From contig CAZNFW010000025.1 of the NCBI GenBank assembly GCA_964572725.1, positions 1 through 40,045 on the forward strand: a stretch of 40,045 nt of DNA. Reading direction: 5' to 3'. Positions 1 to 7,578 of this stretch are shown here, piece after piece (positions within the stretch are counted from its first letter, which is position 1; each line of letters starts with the position of its first letter). The notes below the pieces were generated by a model. The model was not told the DNA's origin. It did no database searches and was given only the letters and a program-made list of their open reading frames with translations. The translations under genes and the position numbers were made by a program. Source of the DNA: Rosettibacter sp964572725 (GTDB taxonomy: Bacteria; Bacteroidota; Ignavibacteria; Ignavibacteriales; Melioribacteraceae).

Positions 1-298
1 ATCAAAGATTATTCCTGTGAAAGCAGGAATCCACTTTTTTCATTTCTTCTTCTGGATACCCGCTTTCGCGGGTATGACAGTGTGTGTAAATGTTATTCTT
101 TTTTTAAATGTCACCTGTCTTTCGGCAAATAAACCTATCTACAAACAGGTAGACTTCTGCGGTAAAACACATCCCTAACATCATTCACTGTACATCTGTC
201 ATTCCCGCGCAAGTTTACCTGACGGTAGACAGGCGGGAATCCACAAAGAACATTAATTCCAAATATTTTATTTTATCGTTGTCTAAAAACAATTTCTT
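1..298. repeat. REP/BIME-like palindromic repeat cluster upstream of the GIY-YIG gene
   Basis: This gene-free stretch is made of short palindromes of one family. A unit at 11-33 reads in the 'ATTCC...GGAATCCA' sense. A unit at 52-80 (core ATACCCGC/GCGGGTAT, ending ATGACAG) lies in the opposite sense. A degenerate copy lies at about 128-165, and a long-form unit at 197-243. Neighbouring units alternate in orientation, as in bacterial interspersed mosaic elements. The spacing is irregular and the units invert, so this is not a CRISPR array. I see no gene here. Confidence 0.8.
197..243. repeat. Long-form palindromic repeat with a nested 20-bp hairpin
   Basis: The outer unit runs TGTCATTCCCGCGCAA (197-212) and resumes with GCGGGAATCCA (233-243). 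Between them, at 213-232, sits a 20-bp insert that is itself a hairpin (GTTTACC...GGTAGAC). Removing the insert restores a clean short-form unit. The same insert, in the same relative orientation and at the same point of the loop, occurs in the unit at 3822-3869. Confidence 0.7.
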
Positions 299-586
299 AT
301 GAATCAATATTTTGTTTACATCTTAGCAAGTAAAAAAAATGGTACTCTCTATATTAGTGTAACTAATGATTTATTACGCAGAGTCTACGAATATAAAGGA
401 GGTCTTATTGATGGTTTTACAAAAAAGTATAATGTTAATAAGTTAGTTTATTATGAAATTCATAAAGATATTTATGAAGCTATTAAACGTGAAAAAGCAA
501 TGAAGAAATGGTTAAGAAAATGGAAAATCGATTTAATAGAAAATACTAATCCTGATTGGAAAGATTTATATGAAGATATGGTTTGA
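299..586 (+). CDS. Small GIY-YIG nuclease domain protein embedded in palindromic repeats
   Basis: A 95-residue protein that is nearly all GIY-YIG domain. The family cuts or nicks DNA (UvrC, homing endonucleases, YhbQ-like single-domain proteins). The first motif (YFVYIL) is at residues 4-9 and the second (LYISVTNDL) at about 17-25. The catalytic Arg lies in LLRRVYEYK, the metal-binding Glu in IKREKAMKKW, and a conserved NPDWKDLY tail follows. Two departures from the family pattern stand out: the Gly of 'YIG' is Ser, and the usual EHK after the Arg is EYK. The enzyme may therefore be weakened. The ATG at 299 has no strong Shine-Dalgarno. The stop codon (584-586) is followed within two bases by a palindromic repeat, and other repeats end about 55 bp before the start, so gene and repeats look like one unit. 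A link to spreading the repeats is inference. Confidence 0.85.
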   Translation: MNQYFVYILASKKNGTLYISVTNDLLRRVYEYKGGLIDGFTKKYNVNKLVYYEIHKDIYEAIKREKAMKKWLRKWKIDLIENTNPDWKDLYEDMV

Positions 587-766
587 TTGGATACCCGCTT
601 ACGCGAGTATGACAGGTGTGTTAAATGTCATTCCCGTGAAAAACGGGAATCCAAAAATTATAGATACCCGCATTCGCGGGTATGACAAGTAAGGTGTCAT
701 ACCCCAGCGTAGATGGAGATCTAACATACTAGCAATAATCTATAAGATTCATCATTACTATAAGTA
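587..766. repeat. REP/BIME-like palindromic repeat cluster downstream of the GIY-YIG gene
   Basis: Three clear units at 588-614, 626-653 and 662-687 alternate in orientation: GGATACCCGC sense, then TGTCATTCCCG sense, then GATACCCGC sense. A fourth, weak unit begins with TGTCATACCCC at about 695. The first starts directly after the nuclease stop codon. The rest of the gap to the rhodanese-like gene shows nothing recognisable. Confidence 0.75.
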
Positions 767-1432
767 TTAACAACCTTCTCGTTTTTTCTTTGGAGCAGAT
801 TTTATATTTCCTGCAGGTGGAGTTGTTATCTTTGGGACTGATGGTGCCTGAACATTTTGAATAACATTTGAAGTTATTGTCCCTGAAATAATTTGAGGCA
901 TTCCACCAAAGTGTAAACTTATTTGTTTTACTTTTTCAAATTCTGATTTTTCTTCTTGCGTAGCATTATCAGCAAGTTTGGGATAAAGAATTTCATTCTT
1001 CCATGCATTCATTCCGCCTTTGAGAATGTAGACTGATTTATAATTTGCACTTTTTAATATGAACCATGCTTGAGCTGAGGTTATATCATCATCTCCATAT
1101 AAAATAATTTTTTCATTTCTCATTAAATCGGATTCAAGAAGATTTTCAATTTCGATATTAACTGAATTTGGGATAGCATATTCGTTATAAGATTTTTCAT
1201 CTCTTAAATCAACTAAAACAAAATCTTTATTTCCTTTGATTAACCAATCAGCTAATTCCATAACAGAAATTTTATCTTGATTTTTAATTGTTGATAACGC
1301 CAGCTCTTTTGCATTAACTGTAATTTTATTCTTATTATTTGGATTACTAATAATAAATGCTACAACTCCTAAAAGAGCTGCAAATAAAGCTAATCTTTTA
1401 TTAGTATTCAATTTTATGATAGGACAGTTCAT
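767..1432 (-). CDS. Membrane-anchored rhodanese-fold protein lacking the catalytic cysteine
   Basis: 221 residues. One N-terminal membrane segment (about 13-29) is followed by a rhodanese-like domain at about 55-145 (VLVDLRDEKSYNEYAIPNSVN, then a strand ending IILYGDDD, then ILKGGMNAW). In active rhodaneses the loop after that strand begins with the sulfur-carrying Cys; here the position is Gly113, so ordinary sulfurtransferase chemistry is unlikely. The only cysteines in the protein are Cys3 and the very last residue, Cys221, at the end of a Pro/Lys-rich tail (APKKKREGC). The gene is last in the block with two YeeE/YedE transport proteins and NrfD (gap 2 bp), which suggests a role in handling sulfane sulfur at the membrane. 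The fold is seen by motif; the role is inferred from context. Confidence 0.8.
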   Translation of the reverse strand: MNCPIIKLNTNKRLALFAALLGVVAFIISNPNNKNKITVNAKELALSTIKNQDKISVMELADWLIKGNKDFVLVDLRDEKSYNEYAIPNSVNIEIENLLESDLMRNEKIILYGDDDITSAQAWFILKSANYKSVYILKGGMNAWKNEILYPKLADNATQEEKSEFEKVKQISLHFGGMPQIISGTITSNVIQNVQAPSVPKITTPPAGNIKSAPKKKREGC

Positions 1433-1434
1433 TC

Positions 1435-2031
1435 TTATTCTCTCCCTATTTTTTTGGTCATTACTTTTTCACTCCATTCTGCTGCTGCAAAAGCACTTAA
1501 AGCCATCATAACAACTAAGAAAACAACCGTTCCATGTGATACACCTAAAAATTCAGGCAATGTTACTTTTCCCATTGGAGTTGAATTATAAAATTCTTCA
1601 ATCAAAGGAAATACTTCACCAAATACAAAAATTCCAAATAACATTCCAAGTAAATAGACCATGCCATCATATCTGCCAGTTGCTGCAGAAACAATAGAAG
1701 TTCCCGGGCAGTAGCCTCCAATAACAAAACCAATTCCAAGAAGTAAGCCGCCAATAATTTGTGGAATTAAATAAGTATCAGTTAAGTAAACCAAAGACAA
1801 ATCAAGCCAGCCAATCCAGGATAAATAAAACAATCCAAGCATAGCAGTAACAATTGCAGTAAACATAACTTTAAGAACTCGCATATTATAGAAATAAAAT
1901 TGAGCTGCAAGAATTCTTGCGTTTCCAAATCCACCTCGCTCTAATGCAAAGCCGAAGCCAATTCCAATAATGAATGCAACGGCTAAACTAAAGTCGAAGC
2001 TGAAGTAGTCGAATTTATAATATGGCATCAT
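1435..2031 (-). CDS. YeeE/YedE family sulfur-compound transporter, C-terminal-type half
   Basis: Integral membrane protein of about 198 residues with five or six hydrophobic segments. It carries two YeeE/YedE (TsuA family) signatures: GFALERGGFGNAR near residues 29-41 and GGYCPGTS around Cys110 (counted from the upstream ATG at 2037). In characterised thiosulfate transporters the equivalent Cys residues line the uptake path. The ATG at 2031 is chosen because it overlaps the upstream stop as ATGA and lies 8 nt after a strong AAGGAGG; the ATG at 2037 would leave only 2 nt. Together with the preceding gene it appears to form a split transporter importing thiosulfate or another reduced sulfur species, co-transcribed with psrC. 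Confidence 0.85.
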   Translation of the reverse strand: MMPYYKFDYFSFDFSLAVAFIIGIGFGFALERGGFGNARILAAQFYFYNMRVLKVMFTAIVTAMLGLFYLSWIGWLDLSLVYLTDTYLIPQIIGGLLLGIGFVIGGYCPGTSIVSAATGRYDGMVYLLGMLFGIFVFGEVFPLIEEFYNSTPMGKVTLPEFLGVSHGTVVFLVVMMALSAFAAAEWSEKVMTKKIGRE

Positions 2032-2600
2032 AACCATTGCCTCCTTAAAAAGTATGCAGTTAAATAACCACCAGCAAACACAGCAAACATAAAAGCCCAG
2101 CTTCCAAGATTAAGTAATGCACCTCCCGTTAACGCTTGACCGCTTGTACATCCTCTTGCAAGTTTAGCACCAAATCCCATAATTGCTCCGCCAACGAAAG
2201 CATAAATTAATCTTAATCGATTAGAAACATTTGGACCTTTTTCAATAGTTCGTTTAATTCTGTGAGCTAATGTTCCTGATAGAAATCCACCAACAGCTAC
2301 ACCAATTACTTCGAATACAAGCCAATCCTTTAGTGGATTAGTAGTTCCATCGCTTAGATATTCTTTGTAAAAATTATTATTTGATGCATGTTCAGGTGCT
2401 ATTTTTGAAACTGTAACTGCTACAACAGTTGAAGCGGCACCAGAAGCTCCTAAACCTCGTCCCATAATTGCAAATGCTGCTAAAAGAACAAGTCCTAACC
2501 CAAAACCAACAAGATATGGATTTGAATAAGGTTTTGGTTCGAATACTTTTTCTTCAATTGCATTTTCTTTTTTTGGAAATATTCCAGTTAAAGTTGTCAT
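2028..2600 (-). CDS. YeeE/YedE family sulfur-compound transporter, N-terminal-type half
   Basis: 190-residue membrane protein with a cytoplasmic N-terminus of about 28 residues and about five hydrophobic segments. The YeeE/YedE signature KLARGCTSGQALTGGALL places the conserved Cys at residue 151, matching one of the thiosulfate-coordinating cysteines of TsuA-type transporters. A polar loop (about 65-92) separates the first helices. The stop codon overlaps the start of the next YeeE half by 4 bp, and NrfD lies 30 bp upstream. The substrate is probably thiosulfate or a related sulfur anion; that is inferred from family and neighbours. Confidence 0.85.
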   Translation of the reverse strand: MTTLTGIFPKKENAIEEKVFEPKPYSNPYLVGFGLGLVLLAAFAIMGRGLGASGAASTVVAVTVSKIAPEHASNNNFYKEYLSDGTTNPLKDWLVFEVIGVAVGGFLSGTLAHRIKRTIEKGPNVSNRLRLIYAFVGGAIMGFGAKLARGCTSGQALTGGALLNLGSWAFMFAVFAGGYLTAYFLRRQWL

Positions 2601-2630
2601 TTTGTTTCTCCAGAAATTTATTATATACTT

Positions 2631-3578
2631 CTATTTAAAATGTGCATTTAAATAATGACTGTATTGACCAGCATAAACAATTATAAATCTTAGAATCAGT
2701 CCGCCAAGAATAACCATAATTGGCGCAATTGGTGTATGTTTAATTTTATGATTGACTGCGAGCAACTGGATAATTAAAGGAATAACTATTCCCATTCCAA
2801 TTACAAAAGTCCAGAACTGAGGAGCATATTCGCCACTGATTAAAAGCTTTGCAGCAGCAATGTGAACCGCAGAGGAAGTAGATAAACCAACAAGCAGAAG
2901 CATAATTACAAAAAGTTCTATTACCAAAAATCCATTATCTGCTTTGGCTAATAGTTCTCTTTCGTAAACATTTTTTGCAATTATATGAACAAATGCAGCT
3001 GCAGTTGATAATCCAGATACTAAAAATAAAATTGATAAAATCGAACTATTCCACAAGGGACGAGAACCCATTGTACTTAAAAGAACACCGGTATAAATTC
3101 CAAGCATACCGCCAAGCAGCATATTTACAACTCCAATATTTTGAATCAATTTTTGTCTTTCATTAATAAAAGTAGTTATCTTGTTTAATTGAGGAAATTT
3201 TTTAACTAAAAATTCAGGTGGACTAATCAAAAGATTTGCAATAATTCCGGGATATACTAAAATTAAAATCCAAGCGCCCCAGGACATAGGCGAAAAAATT
3301 CTAAAAGTGGTATAAAGCCGCCAAACATAAAGTTTATGTTCTAAATCTAAAAACAAAGCAAACATACCAAAGCTGAGTAAAATCAAACTTATCAAAGGCA
3401 AAGTATAACAAGCGCAGCTAATTTCTTTGTATCTTTTGCTGAACAAAAAAAATCCCGAAATAATCATCATCCCGGCAACTAATCCGCCCAAGAAAAGATA
3501 AACAGGAATTTCCCAGCCCCACACATGAGTAAAGGGATCTATTTGTGGATTATGTCGTGTAGTTGTTAATTCTTGCAT
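2631..3578 (-). CDS. psrC: NrfD/PsrC-type quinol-interacting membrane subunit
   Basis: 315 residues with about eight to nine hydrophobic helices and little soluble sequence, the architecture of NrfD/PsrC proteins, which exchange electrons with menaquinol and anchor periplasmic molybdoenzymes. It begins with a short polar stretch (about 20 residues) followed by a Gly-rich helix (YLFLGGLVAGMMIISG), typical of the family. The catalytic and ferredoxin subunits (4708-6906 and 4167-4706) are the obvious partners. They are separated from this gene by a 588-bp gap filled with palindromic repeats, so the operon may be interrupted or reinforced there. Polysulfide or thiosulfate reductase is the best guess; tetrathionate reductase or another complex of the same superfamily is possible. 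Confidence 0.85.
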   Translation of the reverse strand: MQELTTTRHNPQIDPFTHVWGWEIPVYLFLGGLVAGMMIISGFFLFSKRYKEISCACYTLPLISLILLSFGMFALFLDLEHKLYVWRLYTTFRIFSPMSWGAWILILVYPGIIANLLISPPEFLVKKFPQLNKITTFINERQKLIQNIGVVNMLLGGMLGIYTGVLLSTMGSRPLWNSSILSILFLVSGLSTAAAFVHIIAKNVYERELLAKADNGFLVIELFVIMLLLVGLSTSSAVHIAAAKLLISGEYAPQFWTFVIGMGIVIPLIIQLLAVNHKIKHTPIAPIMVILGGLILRFIIVYAGQYSHYLNAHFK

Positions 3579-4166
3579 TTAAACCTCATAAAATTTTGTG
3601 AATTAAAATCTGTTGCATCAATTAAAGTGATATTATTTAGATTAATTACCAATAAATTCAGTGTCAGAATAATTTGATATAAATTATCATATGTAACTAC
3701 AATCTATTTTCCCATTTTCATTCTGGATACCCGCATTCGCGGGTATGACAATAATGGCACGCTGTCATTCCCGTGCAAACGGGAATCTATTTACTATTTA
3801 TCATTATAGTAATATGTTTTTCTGGATACCCGCCCGTCTACCGACAGGTAAACTTTCGCAGGTATGACATTCTCGGTTTGTCATTCCTGCGAAAGCATGA
3901 ATCCATTTTTAATTTTCTTGATATCCGCTTTGCGTGGGTATGATAATGTGCATGGTTTCATCTTCGCACAATCGAAAAATCCAGTCCTTCAAAGTTTTTC
4001 TTTATACACTTTGTGAAAATACTTTATGAATTTGTGTTTAAACTCAACATGCAAAGAACAAATAAAACTATAATGAATTTTTTCAAAAATATTTTTTTAT
4101 TTCATTCAAAATTTATTATATCAATCATTATGTTTAATTAATGTTTGTAATTAAATTCATAATTAA
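3579..4166. repeat. REP/BIME-like repeat cluster splitting psrAB from psrC
   Basis: A gene-free stretch of 588 bp. Units of the same family as at the window start lie at 3722-3750, 3763-3787, 3821-3869 (long form), 3879-3905 and 3918-3945, again alternating strictly in orientation. The remainder (3579-3715 and about 3960-4166) is AT-rich with no convincing gene, terminator or promoter that I can identify. Confidence 0.75.
3822..3869. repeat. Long-form palindromic repeat with nested hairpin (second copy)
   Basis: The outer unit CTGGATACCCGC (3822-3833) resumes as TTTCGCAGGTATGACA (3854-3869). The 20 bp between (3834-3853, core GTCTACCGACAGGTAAAC) match the reverse complement of the insert at 213-232 with two differences. 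The outer unit is in the opposite orientation to that copy, so insert and host keep the same relative orientation. Confidence 0.7.
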
Positions 4167-4706
4167 TCATATCAAATAAAAAATTTTTGGTGATGTTCCT
4201 GCCTCTGGCAAAAGTGTATGATATTTTCTCGAGGCAAGTAATTTGCTTACTTCACTGTTTGGATCATCAAGGTCGCCAAAATACATACAATGAGTTGGAC
4301 ACACAGAAACACATGCAGGCAGTTCACCTTTTTCAACTCGATGAATACAGAAAGTACATTTATCAGCATATCCATCGGGGTGAATAAATCTTGCATCATA
4401 AGGACAAGCAGCTAAACAAGCTTTACATCCAATGCACATTTTATGGTCAATTAGAACAACATTTCCTACTTCGTGAACATGACTTGCACCTGTTGGACAG
4501 CATGAAACGCATGGTGTATTATCACAATGATTGCACCGTTGTGATTGAATTTCAAGATGAACATTAGGAAATTTTCCTTCGGTTATCTGCACAATCCAAT
4601 CACGATTATATCCTTCAGGCACATTATTTTCAGTTTTACATGCAACCACACAATCCATACAACCGACACATTTTTTAGTATCTATAACCATTCCATATCT
4701 TGCCAT
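4167..4706 (-). CDS. psrB: Four-cluster 4Fe-4S ferredoxin subunit of a molybdopterin oxidoreductase
   Basis: 179 residues with the PsrB/PhsB/DmsB layout of four [4Fe-4S] sites. The Cys groups in order are CVGCMDCVVAC (about 13-23), CNHCDNTPCVSCCP (about 58-71), CIGCKACLAACP (about 92-103) and CTFC...CVSVCPTHC (about 117-141). It carries electrons between the membrane subunit and the molybdenum subunit. It has no signal peptide; family members usually ride out with the Tat-exported catalytic subunit. The gap to psrA is 1 bp, so the two are translationally coupled. Confidence 0.9.
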   Translation of the reverse strand: MARYGMVIDTKKCVGCMDCVVACKTENNVPEGYNRDWIVQITEGKFPNVHLEIQSQRCNHCDNTPCVSCCPTGASHVHEVGNVVLIDHKMCIGCKACLAACPYDARFIHPDGYADKCTFCIHRVEKGELPACVSVCPTHCMYFGDLDDPNSEVSKLLASRKYHTLLPEAGTSPKIFYLI

Positions 4707-4707
4707 A

Positions 4708-6906
4708 TCACACCTCTAATTCAAAAGTTACAAAATTTACATTCATACCGGTTCCTCCCATAATTGGATCAGTTACATATTTTGTAATTAATTGAGAATC
4801 ACTTGCACCTTTCTGGAAAGCTCGTTTTAACATTTTTGAATTATGACCAAATCCATGAACCATGTAAACACAATCAGGTCTAATTCTTTCTGTTACTTTT
4901 ACTTTTATTTTGTTACTTAAAACTCCATCCTGATTTCGCAATCTTATATATTGTCCAGATTTAAGCTGCCATTTTTGAGCAACATCAAAATTTATCCAGA
5001 CTTCATTTTCTTCCATCATATCCATTAAGATTGGATTTGATTGTGTTCTCGAAAATGAATGAACTGGAGCTCGACCAAATAACAATCTATAATAACCATC
5101 TGGTGGTTCTGCTGGTCTTTTATATTTTGGAACAGGGTCAAAACCTGCTTGAAGAAGTTGTAATGAATAAAATTCTACTTTACCAGAGGGTGTAGAAAAT
5201 TGAGGTTCAATTCCATCTTCAATATAAATTGGTTGAGATGAACCTTTTACTATTCCTTCTTTTTTCAACAATTCTAAACTTAATCCAGCAGCTTTCAATC
5301 TATAGTCAAGATATTCTTCAATATGATTCCATGGGAAATAATGACCGATGCCAAGTTTTTCTGCAAGTTTTTTTGCAATCCACCAGTTTGGTTTCTGGTC
5401 AGCAGGAGGCTCAACAACAGGTTGACGAATTCCTACAAATGGTTCTTTGAAAGCAGATGTATGAAGGTCATCATATCTTTCAAGATAAACAGATTCTGGC
5501 AATACAACATCTGCCCAGCCAGCTATTTCACTTGGAATTACATCTATAACAACAAGTAAATCTAAATTTTGTATAGCTTTTATAGTTTCTTCTTGATTTG
5601 GCAAAGCATGAATTAAATTAGTTGCATAAACAAACCAGCCTTTAATGGGGTATGGATTTCCAGTAATTGTAGCTTCACGAATTCCTGTTGTAATTTCTTC
5701 TGAAGCAAAAGGATATTTATTATTTGGATTATCAAGTTTTTCTTTTGTTGGAGTAGGATAAGGAGGATATGGATAAGGAGGTAATGAATAACTAACAGGG
5801 AAATAAAATCCACCTTTCCTTCCCCAGTTGCCAAGTAATGCATTTAGTAATGCAATAGCACGACTTCTTTGTGTATCGTCTCCGTACCATGTAGCATGTC
5901 TTCCTGGATGAATTAATGATGCTGGTTTGTGCATTGCAATTGTTCGTGCAGTTATTCTAATTAATTCCGGGTCAAGACCAGTTTCTGGATAAGCCCATTC
6001 TGGAGTGTATTGAGAAATTTCAGCGGCAAACTGTTCAAAACCAAATCCATATTTTTTAATAAATTCTTCGTCATAAATTTTTTCTGTAACAATAACATTC
6101 ATCCATGCTAATAAAAGTGCAATATCAGTACCAGGCTTAATTGGTAAATAATATTTTGCTTTTGAAGCGGCTGTAGAAAAACGTGGGTCAACCACAATAA
6201 TTGTAGCATCATTTTGAATTGCTGCTGCAAATTCTTGAGCCTGCGAATTATGCATATTTTCACCAAGGTGTGAACCAATTAAAACAAGGCATTTAGTATT
6301 TTCAATATCAGTTCTTTCTGGTGAACCAATAGAATCGCCAAAAGTTAATTCGAAGCCAACATCGCGGGGACCACGACATTGTGCAAAAGATGGTGCAGCA
6401 AAATTAATTGCGCCATAAGCCCTTAACATATGTTTTAGAAAATTTCCACCAATGCCATGAGAAAACGAAGCAACAGATTCTGGTCCGTATTTTTCTTTAA
6501 TTAACAACATCTTTTTAGCAATGTAATCGAGGGCTTCGTCCCATGTTACTTCTTTCCATACTTCTTCACCTCTTCTTTTTGTTCTTATTAAGGGAGCTCT
6601 AAGTCTGTCTGGGTCAAAATGTGCACCGATGCCGCCTGTACCTCTTGGACATAATCTTCCTTTGCTAAGAGGATCTTTTGGGTTACCTTCAATCTTCCAT
6701 AATTTTCCATCTTTCAAATAAGCAATAGCACCACACTTCCAGAAACAAATGTCACAATAAGTTGGAATTTTCTGTATGCCTTTAATTTTACTTTCATTAA
6801 ACTTCTTTGCTCCTTTTACGACTGGTCCTAAGGTAGAAGTGGCTGCAGCAGCCCCAATAGTAAATCCAGTTATCTTTAAAAATTTTCTTCTTGATATTGC
6901 ATTCAT
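4708..6906 (-). CDS. psrA: Tat-exported molybdopterin oxidoreductase, polysulfide/thiosulfate reductase type catalytic subunit
   Basis: About 732 residues. The N-terminus carries a twin-arginine signal (SRRKFLKITGF, then an Ala-rich stretch). A [4Fe-4S] site follows as C-X2-C-X3-C-X27-C (CDICFWKC ... GRLCPRG). A Cys in SFAQCRGPRDVGF, about 179 residues in, is at the expected place for the Mo ligand. The C-terminal molybdopterin dinucleotide-binding domain includes FGRAPVHSFSRTQSNP. It would reduce (or oxidise) an inorganic sulfur compound in the periplasm; PsrA/PhsA is favoured by the NrfD, YeeE and rhodanese neighbours. The open frame extends to a GTG at 6912, but the ATG at 6906 sits just after GAGGTGA in the last codons of merR, so I prefer it. 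Arsenate or tetrathionate reductase cannot be fully excluded. Confidence 0.88.
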   Translation of the reverse strand: MNAISRRKFLKITGFTIGAAAATSTLGPVVKGAKKFNESKIKGIQKIPTYCDICFWKCGAIAYLKDGKLWKIEGNPKDPLSKGRLCPRGTGGIGAHFDPDRLRAPLIRTKRRGEEVWKEVTWDEALDYIAKKMLLIKEKYGPESVASFSHGIGGNFLKHMLRAYGAINFAAPSFAQCRGPRDVGFELTFGDSIGSPERTDIENTKCLVLIGSHLGENMHNSQAQEFAAAIQNDATIIVVDPRFSTAASKAKYYLPIKPGTDIALLLAWMNVIVTEKIYDEEFIKKYGFGFEQFAAEISQYTPEWAYPETGLDPELIRITARTIAMHKPASLIHPGRHATWYGDDTQRSRAIALLNALLGNWGRKGGFYFPVSYSLPPYPYPPYPTPTKEKLDNPNNKYPFASEEITTGIREATITGNPYPIKGWFVYATNLIHALPNQEETIKAIQNLDLLVVIDVIPSEIAGWADVVLPESVYLERYDDLHTSAFKEPFVGIRQPVVEPPADQKPNWWIAKKLAEKLGIGHYFPWNHIEEYLDYRLKAAGLSLELLKKEGIVKGSSQPIYIEDGIEPQFSTPSGKVEFYSLQLLQAGFDPVPKYKRPAEPPDGYYRLLFGRAPVHSFSRTQSNPILMDMMEENEVWINFDVAQKWQLKSGQYIRLRNQDGVLSNKIKVKVTERIRPDCVYMVHGFGHNSKMLKRAFQKGASDSQLITKYVTDPIMGGTGMNVNFVTFELEV

Positions 6907-6908
6907 TC

Positions 6909-7349
6909 TCACCTCGAAATAGATTTAATTAATTCTTTTATTTCGCTGCATTGTGTATATTTATTATAAACTTCGCATTCTCTGCAATCTTTTTTTTCAC
7001 AAATAGTTTTAGGATGTTCATAATTCCAGCATGGTTCACTATGACCATTAAAAGCTTTACAATTTTTTCTATCTCGTAAAGAGCATTTAACAATCTTCCA
7101 GCAAGGAATTAGAGAATACAAAGTTTTGATTCCATTAATACTTATTTTCGCTTCGTTAATTGCTTTGCGAATGCAATCAATCCTTTCAATATCAGATTTT
7201 GAATAAAGTCTTTGATTAGATTCTTTTTTGTAAGGAATTATTAGTCCCTCTCTTTCATACATTCGCAAGGTATGAACAGAAATATTAAGCAATTTTGCTG
7301 CTGTGCTTATTGGAAATATTGGTTCGTTATTTTGAAATTTTTCTAACAT
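6909..7349 (-). CDS. MerR-family regulator with a cysteine-rich 'two-CW'-like C-terminal domain
   Basis: 146 residues. Residues 12-75 form a MerR-type winged helix (ISTAAKLLNISVHTLRMYEREGLI, then the wing ESNQRLYSKSDIERI). The tail (83-134) holds eight cysteines with two Cys-Trp pairs (83-84 and 107-108): C83-W, C89, C97, C107-W, C117, C122, C125, C134. The spacing resembles the 'two-CW' domain found on some signalling proteins. The Cys array could bind a metal or Fe-S cluster or react with polysulfide. The gene is directly upstream of psrA (stop overlaps the alternative GTG; Shine-Dalgarno of psrA inside its last codons), so it probably controls the psr genes and itself. The ligand is inferred. 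Confidence 0.85.
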   Translation of the reverse strand: MLEKFQNNEPIFPISTAAKLLNISVHTLRMYEREGLIIPYKKESNQRLYSKSDIERIDCIRKAINEAKISINGIKTLYSLIPCWKIVKCSLRDRKNCKAFNGHSEPCWNYEHPKTICEKKDCRECEVYNKYTQCSEIKELIKSISR

Positions 7350-7367
7350 TTATATTTCTAATAATAA

Positions 7368-7387
7368 TTGATATTTATAAATATCAA
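7368..7387. promoter_or_regulatory. Perfect 20-bp palindrome upstream of merR, candidate operator
   Basis: TTGATATTTATAAATATCAA is a perfect inverted repeat ending 18 bp before the merR start codon. MerR-family regulators usually bind dyads of this size lying between or near the promoter elements, so autoregulation is a natural reading. No other copy of the full palindrome was noticed in the window. Confidence 0.5.
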
Positions 7388-7578
7388 CTTTATTGCCAGA
7401 TATAATTATTAATTATTTTTGTTTATGCAGTTTTTGGGATAAATAAATTTTCAAATACAAGAAAAAAAGAAGGATTAATTTGTAAGATTGGGAATAAGCG
7501 GAGCCGAAGTCATTTTAAGAAAAAGAACTTTATCTTTAGCTTTCCTTTAAGAATTATCACAATAGTAACATTTTTAGT

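Noticed and set aside
1..766. Repeats as a CRISPR array
   Set aside because: Units alternate in orientation, vary in length and spacing, and differ in sequence; there are no uniform spacers and no cas genes.
5229..5559. Plus-strand open frames inside psrA
   Set aside because: They lie antisense to a well-supported gene and show no domain, signal or ribosome site.
4708..6906. Arsenate or tetrathionate reductase
   Set aside because: Cannot be excluded by motif alone, but the NrfD, YeeE and rhodanese neighbours favour a polysulfide or thiosulfate type; kept as an alternative only.
7489..7517. GGAGCCGAAGTCATTT segment as another dispersed repeat
   Set aside because: It resembles short repeats common in bacterial intergenic DNA, but there is no second copy in the window to support it.
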